The notes beneath the pieces were generated by a model, which saw only the letters and a program-made list of their open reading frames with translations, did no database searches and had not been told where the DNA came from. Shown in pieces: positions 1 through 7,469 of a stretch of DNA of 64,000 nt; position 1 is the first letter of the stretch; every line of letters starts with the position of its first letter. This DNA is from Bacteroidota bacterium (GTDB lineage: Bacteria > Bacteroidota > Bacteroidia > AKYH767-A > OLB10), in assembly GCA_023251535.1 (NCBI GenBank), contig JAHEYP010000013.1, positions 20,836 through 84,835 on the forward strand. The letters run 5' to 3'. A program made the position numbers and the translations under genes.

Positions 1-28
1 ATCAGTCGTTCGACTAAACAAGAATCTT

Positions 29-370
29 ATGGCTATAATGGACTTCGACAAAGAAACAGAAAAGCTCTACTATACAATAGGAGAAGTTGCTGATATGTTC
101 GCCGTAAATGCGTCGTTAATTCGTTTTTGGGAAAAAGAATTCGAAGTACTGAAGCCAAAGAAAAATAAAAAAGGAAATCGACTTTTCACTGCAGAAGATG
201 TAAGCAATTTAAAACTCATTTTTCATCTTGTAAAAGAAAGAGGATATACTTTAGAAGGAGCGAAGAAAAAGCTCAATGAGAATAAAGAGAACATTGAAGA
301 GCAAGTACAGATTAAAGAAACTTTAGTGAGGATGAGGCAGTTTCTAAGCGAGCTGAAGGAAAGTATTTGA
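29..370 (+). CDS. MerR-family transcriptional regulator
   Basis: Small DNA-binding regulator of 113 residues. Residues 14-80 form the MerR winged helix: YTIGEVADMF is the recognition helix-turn-helix, LIRFWEKEF matches the conserved R-x-W/Y-E segment, and NRLFTAEDVSNL is the wing followed by the second helix pair. A short charged C-terminal helix follows, which in this family mediates dimerisation. There is no effector-binding domain and no cysteine-rich metal loop, so the ligand cannot be predicted; such short MerR proteins are common in Bacteroidota. ATG at 29 is used, and an in-frame ATG at 38 is an alternative. Only 28 bases of upstream sequence are visible. It converges on gtrA, with 7 bases between the stop codons. 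Confidence 0.85.
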   Translation: MAIMDFDKETEKLYYTIGEVADMFAVNASLIRFWEKEFEVLKPKKNKKGNRLFTAEDVSNLKLIFHLVKERGYTLEGAKKKLNENKENIEEQVQIKETLVRMRQFLSELKESI

Positions 371-377
371 TTATTTT

Positions 378-824
378 TTACGCTTTTGTTTTCTTTCCTA
401 CTTTGAAAGAAAATGATTTATGAATCATGAAGCTTAGCAATCCGATTGTAATAGCAGAAGTCCCTCTGGCGATTGTTGGGAACCATCCGAAATTATTTAT
501 CAGGAAATGCATAAAGAAATAATTCAGCACTAAAATAAACAATGCCACTAAAACGAAGCGAAGTAACTGCTGATGTGTAGCTAATTCCGATTCGTTAAAC
601 ACTAAGAATTTTGTAATTAAAAAATTAGTGATTAGTCCCATGGTATAAGACAAAATAAGTGAAGCTGTTGGTGCAGATACAGTATACATACCAAACAAAT
701 CGATATTTGTCTTCTGGTAGATATAGTTAAAGGCCACAAAGTACACGGTAATATCAACCCAAGTAGCAATACCTGCGGAGATGAAATACCTGAAAACTTT
801 CGATTTTAAAATAGCTTTAACCAT
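378..824 (-). CDS. GtrA-like family membrane protein
   Basis: Integral membrane protein of 148 residues with four predicted hydrophobic helices (about 11-31, 44-71, 83-105 and 113-138), the layout of the GtrA/DPMS family. Family members are thought to help flip or position polyprenyl-linked sugars during modification of surface polysaccharide or teichoic acid. A lysine-rich tail follows the last helix. It is the last gene of an apparent mqnD-hldD-gtrA unit, starting 7 bases after hldD ends, and proximity to the heptose epimerase fits a role in envelope glycan synthesis (inference). The start ATG is well placed and no other candidate lies nearby. Substrate unknown. Confidence 0.8.
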   Translation of the reverse strand: MVKAILKSKVFRYFISAGIATWVDITVYFVAFNYIYQKTNIDLFGMYTVSAPTASLILSYTMGLITNFLITKFLVFNESELATHQQLLRFVLVALFILVLNYFFMHFLINNFGWFPTIARGTSAITIGLLSFMIHKSFSFKVGKKTKA

Positions 825-831
825 AAATAAC

Positions 832-1797
832 TTAATAATAATTTCCAGTCATCAAATAATTTTTCACATAATCGCTAACACCTTCCTCTAAAGAATGGAA
901 AGGAGTATTATAACCTTGAGCAATTAACTTCGACATATCTGCCTCAGTAAAATATTGATATTTATCTCTAATATCTTCAGGGATATCAACAAACTCAATA
1001 TTGGTATCTTTATTCATAGCTTTAAAAGTAGCATCGGCAAGATCATAGAAAGAACGAGCTTTCCCTGCTCCTAAATTATAAATTCCAGATGTTACTTTAT
1101 GCTGCATTAAAAACACACAAACGTTCACTACATCCATCACATACACGAAATCGCGCAGTTGCCATCCATCTTTATAATCGGGACGATGTGAGCGGAACAA
1201 TTTTACTTTTCCTGTTGCATTGATCTGATTAAAAGAATGGAATATTACAGATGCCATTCTTGCTTTATGAAACTCATTAGGGCCATAAACATTAAAGAAT
1301 TTCAATCCTTGCCATTGCGGAGGAGTAGCATCTTGCTCTAATGCCCAAATATCGAATTCCTGCTTCGACCATCCATAAGGATTGAGTGGTTTAAGATCTG
1401 GAATTTTCGATTCATCATCTTTATATCCCAATTCGCCATCACCATAAGTAGCAGCAGAAGAAGCGTACACTAAAGGAATATTAAAGCTAGTACAAACACG
1501 CCAAATAGACTTAGTATAATTTACATTCAGCTTATCAAATATCTCTTTATTAAACTCGGTAGTATCGGTACGGGCTCCGATATGAAATACAAAAGAAACC
1601 TTATCGGCATTCGCTTCAAACCACGGAAGGAAAGCTTCGCGATCAATTTGACGTCCGTATTTTTTATCCGTTAAATTCTTCAGCTTAGTCGGCGACGAAA
1701 AATCATCGACCAATAAAAGGTCATTAAAGCCCAATTTATTCAATCGACCTGTCAACACACTTCCGATAAACCCTGCGGCTCCTGTTACTACTATCAT
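832..1797 (-). CDS. hldD: ADP-L-glycero-D-manno-heptose 6-epimerase
   Basis: Short-chain dehydrogenase-type sugar-nucleotide epimerase of 321 residues that makes ADP-L-glycero-D-manno-heptose for the lipopolysaccharide inner core. The NAD(P)-binding glycine motif GxxGxxG is at residues 6-12, an acidic residue pair (D31-D32) lies at the end of the second strand, and the catalytic YxxxK is Y141/K145 in PYGWSK with serines at 113-114. FFNVYGPNE and the RDFVYVMDVV segment are typical of HldD/RfaD. Length matches the family (about 310-330). It lies 14 bases downstream of mqnD and 7 bases upstream of gtrA on the same strand, suggesting co-transcription. A general NAD-dependent epimerase is the alternative, but the motif set favours HldD. 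Confidence 0.9.
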   Translation of the reverse strand: MIVVTGAAGFIGSVLTGRLNKLGFNDLLLVDDFSSPTKLKNLTDKKYGRQIDREAFLPWFEANADKVSFVFHIGARTDTTEFNKEIFDKLNVNYTKSIWRVCTSFNIPLVYASSAATYGDGELGYKDDESKIPDLKPLNPYGWSKQEFDIWALEQDATPPQWQGLKFFNVYGPNEFHKARMASVIFHSFNQINATGKVKLFRSHRPDYKDGWQLRDFVYVMDVVNVCVFLMQHKVTSGIYNLGAGKARSFYDLADATFKAMNKDTNIEFVDIPEDIRDKYQYFTEADMSKLIAQGYNTPFHSLEEGVSDYVKNYLMTGNYY

Positions 1798-1811
1798 GAC
1801 TCAAATTAAAT

Positions 1812-2642
1812 TTAAACGAACACCGGATGAACTAATTCGGGCAATATTCCGGCTTTTTGCCCTTCATTAAATAATTCAGAAATAGCATTTCGCCCTTCCG
1901 TCCCCAAATCTATTGAAAAATCGTTGACGTACAGGTTAATATGTTGTTGTTGCACCTCCTCACTCATCTCTTGGGCATGCAATTTGATATATGGTTTTGA
2001 CAACTCGGGGTAAGAAAAAGCAAATTGAACAGACGCTTTTATCTGATTTTCAATCACTTTCATCTCTTCCTGGGGTAAACTTCTTTTAACCGCTATGCAG
2101 CCCAGCGGAATAGGATTTCCTGTTTTTTCTTCCCACAAAGCGCCCATATCAGCTACTTTATGGAGTCCTTTCGCGGCATAAGTAAATCGATTTTCGTGGA
2201 TGATGAGTCCGGCATCGACCTTCCCTGAAAGGACAGCCTCTTCGATATCGGAGAACAGCATTTCGACCTTACCCTTACACTCCTTCACAAACATCGACAT
2301 TAACAGATGCGCGGTAGTATGTTTTCCGGGTATAGCAATAACAGCATCCTTCAAATCATCAAGACTCATTGGAGATTTACTGATAATCAATGGTCCGCAC
2401 CCACGGCCCAAAGCGCTTCCCGCCGCAAGAATCCTATAATGTTGCGAGACAAAAGAGTAGGCAGCGAAACTCAATTTAGTAACGTCAAACATCTGATTTG
2501 CAGCATTTCTATTCAATGCCTCCACATCCATAAGATGCACATTCCAAGTATCGTCATAATCACTTAGGCGACCATGAATCATTGCATCAAAAATGAATGT
2601 ATCGTTTGGGCAAGGAGAAAATGCCAGAGAGTAATTCTTCAT
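1812..2642 (-). CDS. mqnD: 1,4-dihydroxy-6-naphthoate synthase
   Basis: MqnD of the futalosine menaquinone route, which converts cyclic de-hypoxanthine futalosine to 1,4-dihydroxy-6-naphthoate. The 276-residue protein has the periplasmic-binding-protein-like fold of the family but no signal peptide, so it is cytoplasmic. The diagnostic N-terminal SPCPNDTFIF is at residues 9-18. The LGRGCGPLIIS segment and the IHENRFTYAAKGL segment with its conserved histidine also match MqnD. A UbiD-type decarboxylase of the same pathway lies about 1.2 kb away (3859-5784). A TAATTTTG promoter element at 2660-2667 sits just upstream, so mqnD is probably the first gene of the mqnD-hldD-gtrA unit. Confidence 0.92.
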   Translation of the reverse strand: MKNYSLAFSPCPNDTFIFDAMIHGRLSDYDDTWNVHLMDVEALNRNAANQMFDVTKLSFAAYSFVSQHYRILAAGSALGRGCGPLIISKSPMSLDDLKDAVIAIPGKHTTAHLLMSMFVKECKGKVEMLFSDIEEAVLSGKVDAGLIIHENRFTYAAKGLHKVADMGALWEEKTGNPIPLGCIAVKRSLPQEEMKVIENQIKASVQFAFSYPELSKPYIKLHAQEMSEEVQQQHINLYVNDFSIDLGTEGRNAISELFNEGQKAGILPELVHPVFV

Positions 2643-2659
2643 TAAAGAAATCTTTGCTA

Positions 2660-2667
2660 CAAAATTA
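2660..2667 (-). promoter_or_regulatory. Bacteroidota -7 promoter element upstream of mqnD
   Basis: On the minus strand this reads TAATTTTG, an exact match to the Bacteroidota -7 consensus TAnnTTTG. It ends 17 bases before the mqnD ATG. No convincing TTTG is seen 19-21 bp further upstream, so the call rests on the -7 box alone. Confidence 0.5.
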
Positions 2668-2724
2668 GCATTCTATGATCATAAGAAGAGGTAACGACGA
2701 ATAAATTAGTTTATTTTGCAGAGG

Positions 2725-3858
2725 ATGGCAGAACAAGATCAAAAAAAAGCGAAGGGACACCGAATACTACGCACAAGCATATTGTTACTTAATATGATTG
2801 CTGCGATTATTCTATTGATAGTCCAGATCATTCCGAGGTTCAGTCCGAAATCATTTTGGTTTTTCGAACCGATTGCCTACACCTACCCTTTCTTTTTAAT
2901 CATAAATATTGGATTCATTATTTACTGGGCAATATCTAGAAATAAATTCGCTTTCATTTCCCTGTTCATCATCATTCTCGGATACGACAAACTCGAATTA
3001 TTTTATCGTCCCTCATTTTTAGTTTTCGAAGAACCTGTTGCGGCGAACTCAATAAAAGTGATGAGCTATAATGTTCGGCTATTTGATTTATACAACTGGA
3101 GTGGAAATAAAAAAACAAGAAGTAAAATTTTCGATTTACTTTCGAAAGAAACGCCAGACATTACATGCTTCCAAGAATATTTTCACAGTGAAAAACCCGA
3201 CTATTCAAATAACGACACGTTAAATGTCATTTTAAGATCGCCATACCGACAAGTTGAATATGGTTTAACATTGTACAAAGATTTTCATTGGGGAATGGCC
3301 ACTTACAGTAAGTATCCGATTATAAACAAAGGTGTAATCTTCTTCAAAGAAGGAAGTACAAATTTCGGAATATTCTGCGATGTACTTTATAAAGGAGATA
3401 CAATCCGTGTTTACAATGTGCATTTGCAATCGAATCATTTCAAGAAAAAAGATTACGAGTTTATATCCAATCCAGATTCAGGATCGAAAGAAGACATGGT
3501 TAATGGAGCGATGTCGATTATAAAGCACATTAAAAAAGGGGTTATAAAACGCACAGAACAAGTAGATGAACTTAGAGCTCATATTGAAACATGCAAATAC
3601 CCTGTATTAATTTGCGGCGACTTTAACGACCCTCCATATTCTTATGCCTACAACACAATCAGTCACGACTTAAAAGACTGCTATACTGAGAAAGGCAAAG
3701 GATTCGGCATTAGTTATAATGGAACTTTCTTACCATATCGCATCGACTATATTTTACACAGTAGCTACTTCGAGTGCTTAAAATATTCGATGGTAAGAAA
3801 AAAATTCAGCGACCACTATCCAGTAGTAGTAACATTAAAGACCAAACACAAAGAGTAG
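2725..3858 (+). CDS. membrane-anchored endonuclease/exonuclease/phosphatase family protein
   Basis: Protein of 377 residues with three N-terminal hydrophobic helices (about residues 15-90) followed by an EEP-fold hydrolase domain (about 105-375). Catalytic motifs are visible in order: SYNVRLFDLY (Asn), CFQEYF (metal-binding Glu), NVHLQSNHF (His), CGDFNDPP (Asp and Asn), RIDYIL (Asp) and the terminal SDHYPVVV (Asp-His pair). The family includes Mg-dependent nucleases and phosphodiesterases such as DNase I, exonuclease III and sphingomyelinase; similar membrane-anchored forms are common in Bacteroidota and their substrates are not established. ATG at 2725 is preferred; an in-frame TTG at 2716 adds three residues but lies in a promoter-like T-rich stretch. 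Its stop codon abuts the convergent UbiD gene. Confidence 0.82.
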   Translation: MAEQDQKKAKGHRILRTSILLLNMIAAIILLIVQIIPRFSPKSFWFFEPIAYTYPFFLIINIGFIIYWAISRNKFAFISLFIIILGYDKLELFYRPSFLVFEEPVAANSIKVMSYNVRLFDLYNWSGNKKTRSKIFDLLSKETPDITCFQEYFHSEKPDYSNNDTLNVILRSPYRQVEYGLTLYKDFHWGMATYSKYPIINKGVIFFKEGSTNFGIFCDVLYKGDTIRVYNVHLQSNHFKKKDYEFISNPDSGSKEDMVNGAMSIIKHIKKGVIKRTEQVDELRAHIETCKYPVLICGDFNDPPYSYAYNTISHDLKDCYTEKGKGFGISYNGTFLPYRIDYILHSSYFECLKYSMVRKKFSDHYPVVVTLKTKHKE

Positions 3859-5784
3859 TTATTGATCAACAGCAACTGCTCCGCCGGCATATAATTGCTT
3901 GCTGTATTTTACCGAAGGAGAAGGAATAAAATCACCTAATCCGAGTTTACTCCAAATTTCATCGATACGCTTAACTGTCTTTTCATCTGAAGCCAAAATA
4001 TTCGGCCAATCGCGATCAAAGCCATCAAATGCTTTTGTTTTACGCGTGCCATCGAAAACAACATGATCTACTTCATTCGAACGAGAGGCTTTTACCATAG
4101 TATGATCACGTCGAGGATCGACATTATTAGCGAAGCGCCAAACTGCATCGGCAACATCTGAGATATCCATATTATCTTCGAGGAAAATCAAGACTTTCAC
4201 CAAAGAGAAGGCAGGATCATTAAGTAATGCTGTTGCCATTTCATATACATGGCCTTTACGATTTTTATGAATCGAAACGAACACTACAGGAATTCCCAAT
4301 GACAACAATGACAAATTCAAATCTTTTAATTCATCATGCTGTTTCACTGAAGAAGTAATTGCAGGCAAGCTTGACAACAGCGCATCAACATTCACTTTAT
4401 CGGCTAAAGCAGAAGGATCAATTTCCTCTTCCAACTTAGCAGTTGCATCTATTCCCATTTTACCACCGAAAGCCATTCTTGAACAACTATGATCTAGTAC
4501 ATCGGATGGTCCTTGACTAAAGAAAATATCACGTGCTACATTTACGTGACTAGAAATATGTTTTGCAACTGCGGCATTATCATGAATATTCACATCACCA
4601 TCAACTACAATCATCATTTTCGTGAACATCATTTGACCAGCACCCCACATTGCATTCATCACTTTCAAAGCTTGACCGGGATAGTCCTTTTTAATTTTTA
4701 CAATCACGAGATTATGGAACACACCTTCAACAGGCAAAACCATATCAACGATTTCTTGTACGGCAGTCATTTTTATCGGAGCCAAAAAGATACGCTCAGT
4801 AGCTTTTCCTATCCATGCATCCTCTTGAGGAGGAATACCAACTATTGTTGTAAGGTATAAAGGATTTTTACGATGTGTGATTGCAGTAACATGAAAACGC
4901 GGATAGAAATCGGCCAATGAATAATACCCTGTATGATCACCGAACGGACCTTCAAGAATAAAATCTTCTGTAGGATCAACATAACCTTCAATTACGAAAT
5001 CAGCATCTGCAGGAACCTCTAAATCGATAGTTAAGCACTTTACCAACTCCACTCTCTTCTTACGAATAAATCCGGCTAACATAAATTCATCAACTCCATC
5101 GGGAAGAGGAGCTGTAGCCGAATAAGTATAAGCAGGGTCGCCACCGATACTAACGGCAACGGGCATACGAAGTCCGAGTTTTTTATACTCATTAAAATGG
5201 CGTGCAGATACTTTATGGCGATGCCAATGCATTCCTGTCATCTTTTCATTGAACACCTGCATGCGATACAAACCTACATTTCTAATTCCGGTATGAGGAT
5301 CTCTAGTTTGAATAACTGGCAAAGTAATAAAAGGACCACCATCTTCTGGCCAACATTTTAGTACAGGTAGTTTAGTGACATCTGGATTTTGCATAACCAC
5401 CTCTTGGCATGCGCCTCTACCACTAATCGATTTAGGCATCCACGAAGCTATTTCTCCAAGCTGCGGAAGCATTTTCAACTTATCCATCATAGAATGCTTA
5501 GGACCGGTAAGGGTTTTAAAAAGCGACTCTATTTGCTCGCCTAAGTCATCGAGTTTTTCAACACCCAAAGCCATCGCCATTCTTTTCTCTGTCCCCATTG
5601 AATTGATGAGTACAGGAAAATCATATCCAGTATTTTCGAAAAGCAAAGCGGGACCATATTGCTTAGAAACACGGTCAGCAATTTCAGTAATTTCGAGCTC
5701 AGGATTAACATATTCTTTAATCCTCACTAATTCGCCTGCATCTTCGAGCAACTTCACGAACTCCTGTAAATTTTTAAATGCCAT
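3859..5784 (-). CDS. UbiD-family menaquinone biosynthesis decarboxylase
   Basis: Prenylated-FMN-dependent decarboxylase of 641 residues. The UbiD signature EGPFGDHTGYY lies around residue 276-286 and holds residues that contact the prFMN cofactor and substrate. Upstream, MHWHRHKVSARHFNEYKK and the SIGGDPAYTYSATAPLPDG segment are also characteristic of the family. At about 640 residues it is longer than E. coli UbiD (about 490) and matches the long Bacteroidota enzymes annotated as menaquinone biosynthesis decarboxylase, proposed to remove the carboxylate from dihydroxy-naphthoate in the futalosine pathway. mqnD at 1812-2642 supports that role. The partner flavin prenyltransferase (UbiX type) is not in this window. 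The next gene upstream on this strand ends 53 bases away. Confidence 0.85.
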   Translation of the reverse strand: MAFKNLQEFVKLLEDAGELVRIKEYVNPELEITEIADRVSKQYGPALLFENTGYDFPVLINSMGTEKRMAMALGVEKLDDLGEQIESLFKTLTGPKHSMMDKLKMLPQLGEIASWMPKSISGRGACQEVVMQNPDVTKLPVLKCWPEDGGPFITLPVIQTRDPHTGIRNVGLYRMQVFNEKMTGMHWHRHKVSARHFNEYKKLGLRMPVAVSIGGDPAYTYSATAPLPDGVDEFMLAGFIRKKRVELVKCLTIDLEVPADADFVIEGYVDPTEDFILEGPFGDHTGYYSLADFYPRFHVTAITHRKNPLYLTTIVGIPPQEDAWIGKATERIFLAPIKMTAVQEIVDMVLPVEGVFHNLVIVKIKKDYPGQALKVMNAMWGAGQMMFTKMMIVVDGDVNIHDNAAVAKHISSHVNVARDIFFSQGPSDVLDHSCSRMAFGGKMGIDATAKLEEEIDPSALADKVNVDALLSSLPAITSSVKQHDELKDLNLSLLSLGIPVVFVSIHKNRKGHVYEMATALLNDPAFSLVKVLIFLEDNMDISDVADAVWRFANNVDPRRDHTMVKASRSNEVDHVVFDGTRKTKAFDGFDRDWPNILASDEKTVKRIDEIWSKLGLGDFIPSPSVKYSKQLYAGGAVAVDQ

Positions 5785-5837
5785 GACTCAATTTTTATTA
5801 CTACAACAAAATGTAAAGTAGAAAGTTATAAAAGGAA

Positions 5838-6752
5838 TTAATTAAAGTAAGAATATTCGTAACGATAAGACAAGTGCGTATCTCTACCAGCTCTAGTCAG
5901 GTCAGTTTCATACACAATTTCTCCTATAAGCTCACCTTTCTCATTGTATTCGAAATTTGAACGAGAAATTACAAATCCGTTTTCATCACTTAACGACTCC
6001 TCGACAATTCTTCCTAATTCATCGTATTCGAAATTCGAAATACGCGTATAAAATCCTCGAGAAACTTTTCGAATTATTTTACCAATTTCATTGTAATCGG
6101 AATCAACCTCAGCGGTTTTCTTGCCTTGATCGTTATACTGAAGCAATTTCGTTTCTAAGCCATCATCATTATAAGCATATTCATGTCGGCCAACCGATTT
6201 ATTATCGGCATCGAACTCCTCGGCAATCACCAACAAATTCTTTTCGTTGTATTTAAAAATCACCTTTCTATATGGACGATCGGCAGAAGGCGCTTTGATA
6301 ATTCGCTCCAGCATATTACCATTAGCATCGTATTGAATCTCCTCTGAAGAATCAAGTTCACCATCGGCATCATATTGAATAATTTTCAGAGGCTGCCCAG
6401 ATTCATTGTATTCGTAAATTGTCTTTTCGCCCGGATCATCACCATACATTTTCACAATAGTAATCGGCCATCCATTCACATCTCTTTCAGTGATAAATGA
6501 TTCTTCAATACCATCTTCAGGCAGTGACACTTCATGCAAAGTCATATGCCCGTCATCGTTATATGAATAGCGGTGATGTTCTTCCACTTCGCCATCAGAA
6601 AAATATTTCAATTCATCTAATTGGAGACCTTTATCGTTGTAGTTAGTTGCCCACGACAAATACTCAACAGCATCTTCATTAGAAGACCGTAAAACAGAAC
6701 GAATTGGAGTAGCGTAGCGAGCTACAGACTTTAGATTAGGAGTACCACTCAT
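5838..6752 (-). CDS. cytoplasmic YD/RHS-like repeat protein of unknown function
   Basis: A 304-residue protein made almost entirely of degenerate units of about 20-25 residues around a Y-[ND]-x-x-G core, for example YNDDGHM, YNESGQPL, YDANGNML, YNEKNLL, YNDDGLE, YNEIGKI, YDELGRI and YNEKGELI. This resembles the YD repeats of RHS and teneurin proteins, which form beta-rich spirals, but no toxin tip or secretion signal is present. It is acidic. ATG at 6752 is chosen because the TTG at 6773-6771 is part of a perfect -7 promoter box (6771-6778), so translation from it is unlikely. It may be co-transcribed with the UbiD gene 53 bases downstream. Function unknown. Confidence 0.7.
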   Translation of the reverse strand: MSGTPNLKSVARYATPIRSVLRSSNEDAVEYLSWATNYNDKGLQLDELKYFSDGEVEEHHRYSYNDDGHMTLHEVSLPEDGIEESFITERDVNGWPITIVKMYGDDPGEKTIYEYNESGQPLKIIQYDADGELDSSEEIQYDANGNMLERIIKAPSADRPYRKVIFKYNEKNLLVIAEEFDADNKSVGRHEYAYNDDGLETKLLQYNDQGKKTAEVDSDYNEIGKIIRKVSRGFYTRISNFEYDELGRIVEESLSDENGFVISRSNFEYNEKGELIGEIVYETDLTRAGRDTHLSYRYEYSYFN

Positions 6753-6770
6753 TTTCTTGAATTTAAGTTG

Positions 6771-6803
6771 CAAAATTACCTTAAATCCACGATTCGCAAC
6801 AAA
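6771..6803 (-). promoter_or_regulatory. complete Bacteroidota promoter for the YD-like repeat gene
   Basis: On the minus strand: TTTG (-33 box, 6803-6800), a 21-bp spacer, then TAATTTTG (-7 box, 6778-6771). Both boxes match consensus exactly. The -33 TTTG itself lies in a second TAATTTTG octamer (6807-6800). The predicted start of transcription is about 15 bases upstream of the ATG at 6752. Confidence 0.75.
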
Positions 6804-6919
6804 ATTAGGGGGGTGATTAAAGCAATTAAGGTTAAAAAAAACTTAAATTTCTTGAAATACGACTGAATTTAAACCAAAATACCTTACTTAGCTGCATTGC
6901 CAAAACAAAGCAATCTTTC

Positions 6920-6960
6920 AAAGCCTTGCAACTGAGCTTTTCAGTAGGCAAGGCTTTTTT
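6920..6960 (+). terminator. strong hairpin terminator between two minus-strand genes
   Basis: Outer arms AAAGCCTTGC (6920-6929) and GCAAGGCTTT (6948-6957) and inner arms ACTGA/TCAGT (6931-6935, 6941-6945) form a long hairpin. The T run (6955-6960) lies on the plus strand and overlaps the stop codon of the minus-strand DUF1801 gene. Read on the minus strand, the hairpin follows that gene directly but its T tract is poor (TTTGAAAG). It may act in both directions or end an unseen plus-strand transcript. Confidence 0.65.
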
Positions 6961-7417
6961 ATTTCCGCTTCAGCATTTTCTCATACATTTCAATCCATTT
7001 TTCAGGAGAAATTTTTGAAGCTAGTTTGCCAAACAATTCAAAAGGAATCAACTCTGGTTTTTTAAATCGAATACAACTTTTGCCCATATCGGGTTTCTTT
7101 CCAACCACTTTTATGTACTCATCAACAAACCAATCAAGCAACGCAGCATCACCATAAATACCCATATGGTATACAGCAACAAAATTCTTTTGTGATGCAA
7201 TATTCATAAAAGGCAAAGGCAATTCGGGAGTGCAATGATATCCTGCGGGATAAAGCGAATGAGGCACTACATAGCCAATCATTCCATAGCCCATAGCTTC
7301 CTTAAATCCTTTCGGAAGATTTTTCTTTATGACTTTCCTTAAAGAAGCGATAGCTTCTTTCCTATCAGCAGGAAGTGATTCTAGATATTCCTCAACGGTA
7401 GTAGCATCTGATCGCAT
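6959..7417 (-). CDS. DUF1801 (YdhG-like) domain protein
   Basis: Soluble protein of 152 residues. It has the DUF1801/YdhG-like fold, with the N-terminal VEEYLESLPADRKEAIASLR helix, the central YGMIGYVVPHSLYPAGYH segment, the FVAVYHMGIYG strand and a C-terminal SCIRFKKPELIPFELF segment. Related proteins include the iron-chaperone-like Fra/YdhG group, but no metal ligands stand out and no biochemical role can be assigned. It has its own promoter (7437-7469), whose -33 box lies inside the 3' end of the giant adhesin gene, so it need not depend on that long transcript. A strong hairpin directly follows its stop codon. Confidence 0.8.
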   Translation of the reverse strand: MRSDATTVEEYLESLPADRKEAIASLRKVIKKNLPKGFKEAMGYGMIGYVVPHSLYPAGYHCTPELPLPFMNIASQKNFVAVYHMGIYGDAALLDWFVDEYIKVVGKKPDMGKSCIRFKKPELIPFELFGKLASKISPEKWIEMYEKMLKRK

Positions 7418-7436
7418 AGTAATGGTTTTAGAAAAA

Positions 7437-7469
7437 CAAAACTACAAAGACTTTTGATTATCTCACAAG
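7437..7469 (-). promoter_or_regulatory. promoter for the DUF1801 gene
   Basis: Minus strand: CTTG (7469-7466), 21-bp spacer, TAGTTTTG (7444-7437). The -7 box is exact and the -33 box has TTG intact. The -33 box overlaps the last codons of the giant adhesin gene, and 19 bases separate the -7 box from the ATG at 7417. Confidence 0.7.

Noticed and set aside
387..411. Inverted repeat TTTTCTTTC/GAAAGAAAA near the MerR stop
   Set aside because: It lies within the 3' codons of gtrA and is A/T-rich; it might aid termination of the MerR transcript but is not strong enough to call.
4513..4860. Antisense open frame of 115 codons in the UbiD gene, and similar frames in mqnD, ahcY and the GGGP synthase gene
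   Set aside because: The sense genes are well-supported conserved enzymes, and the antisense products have no features of real proteins.
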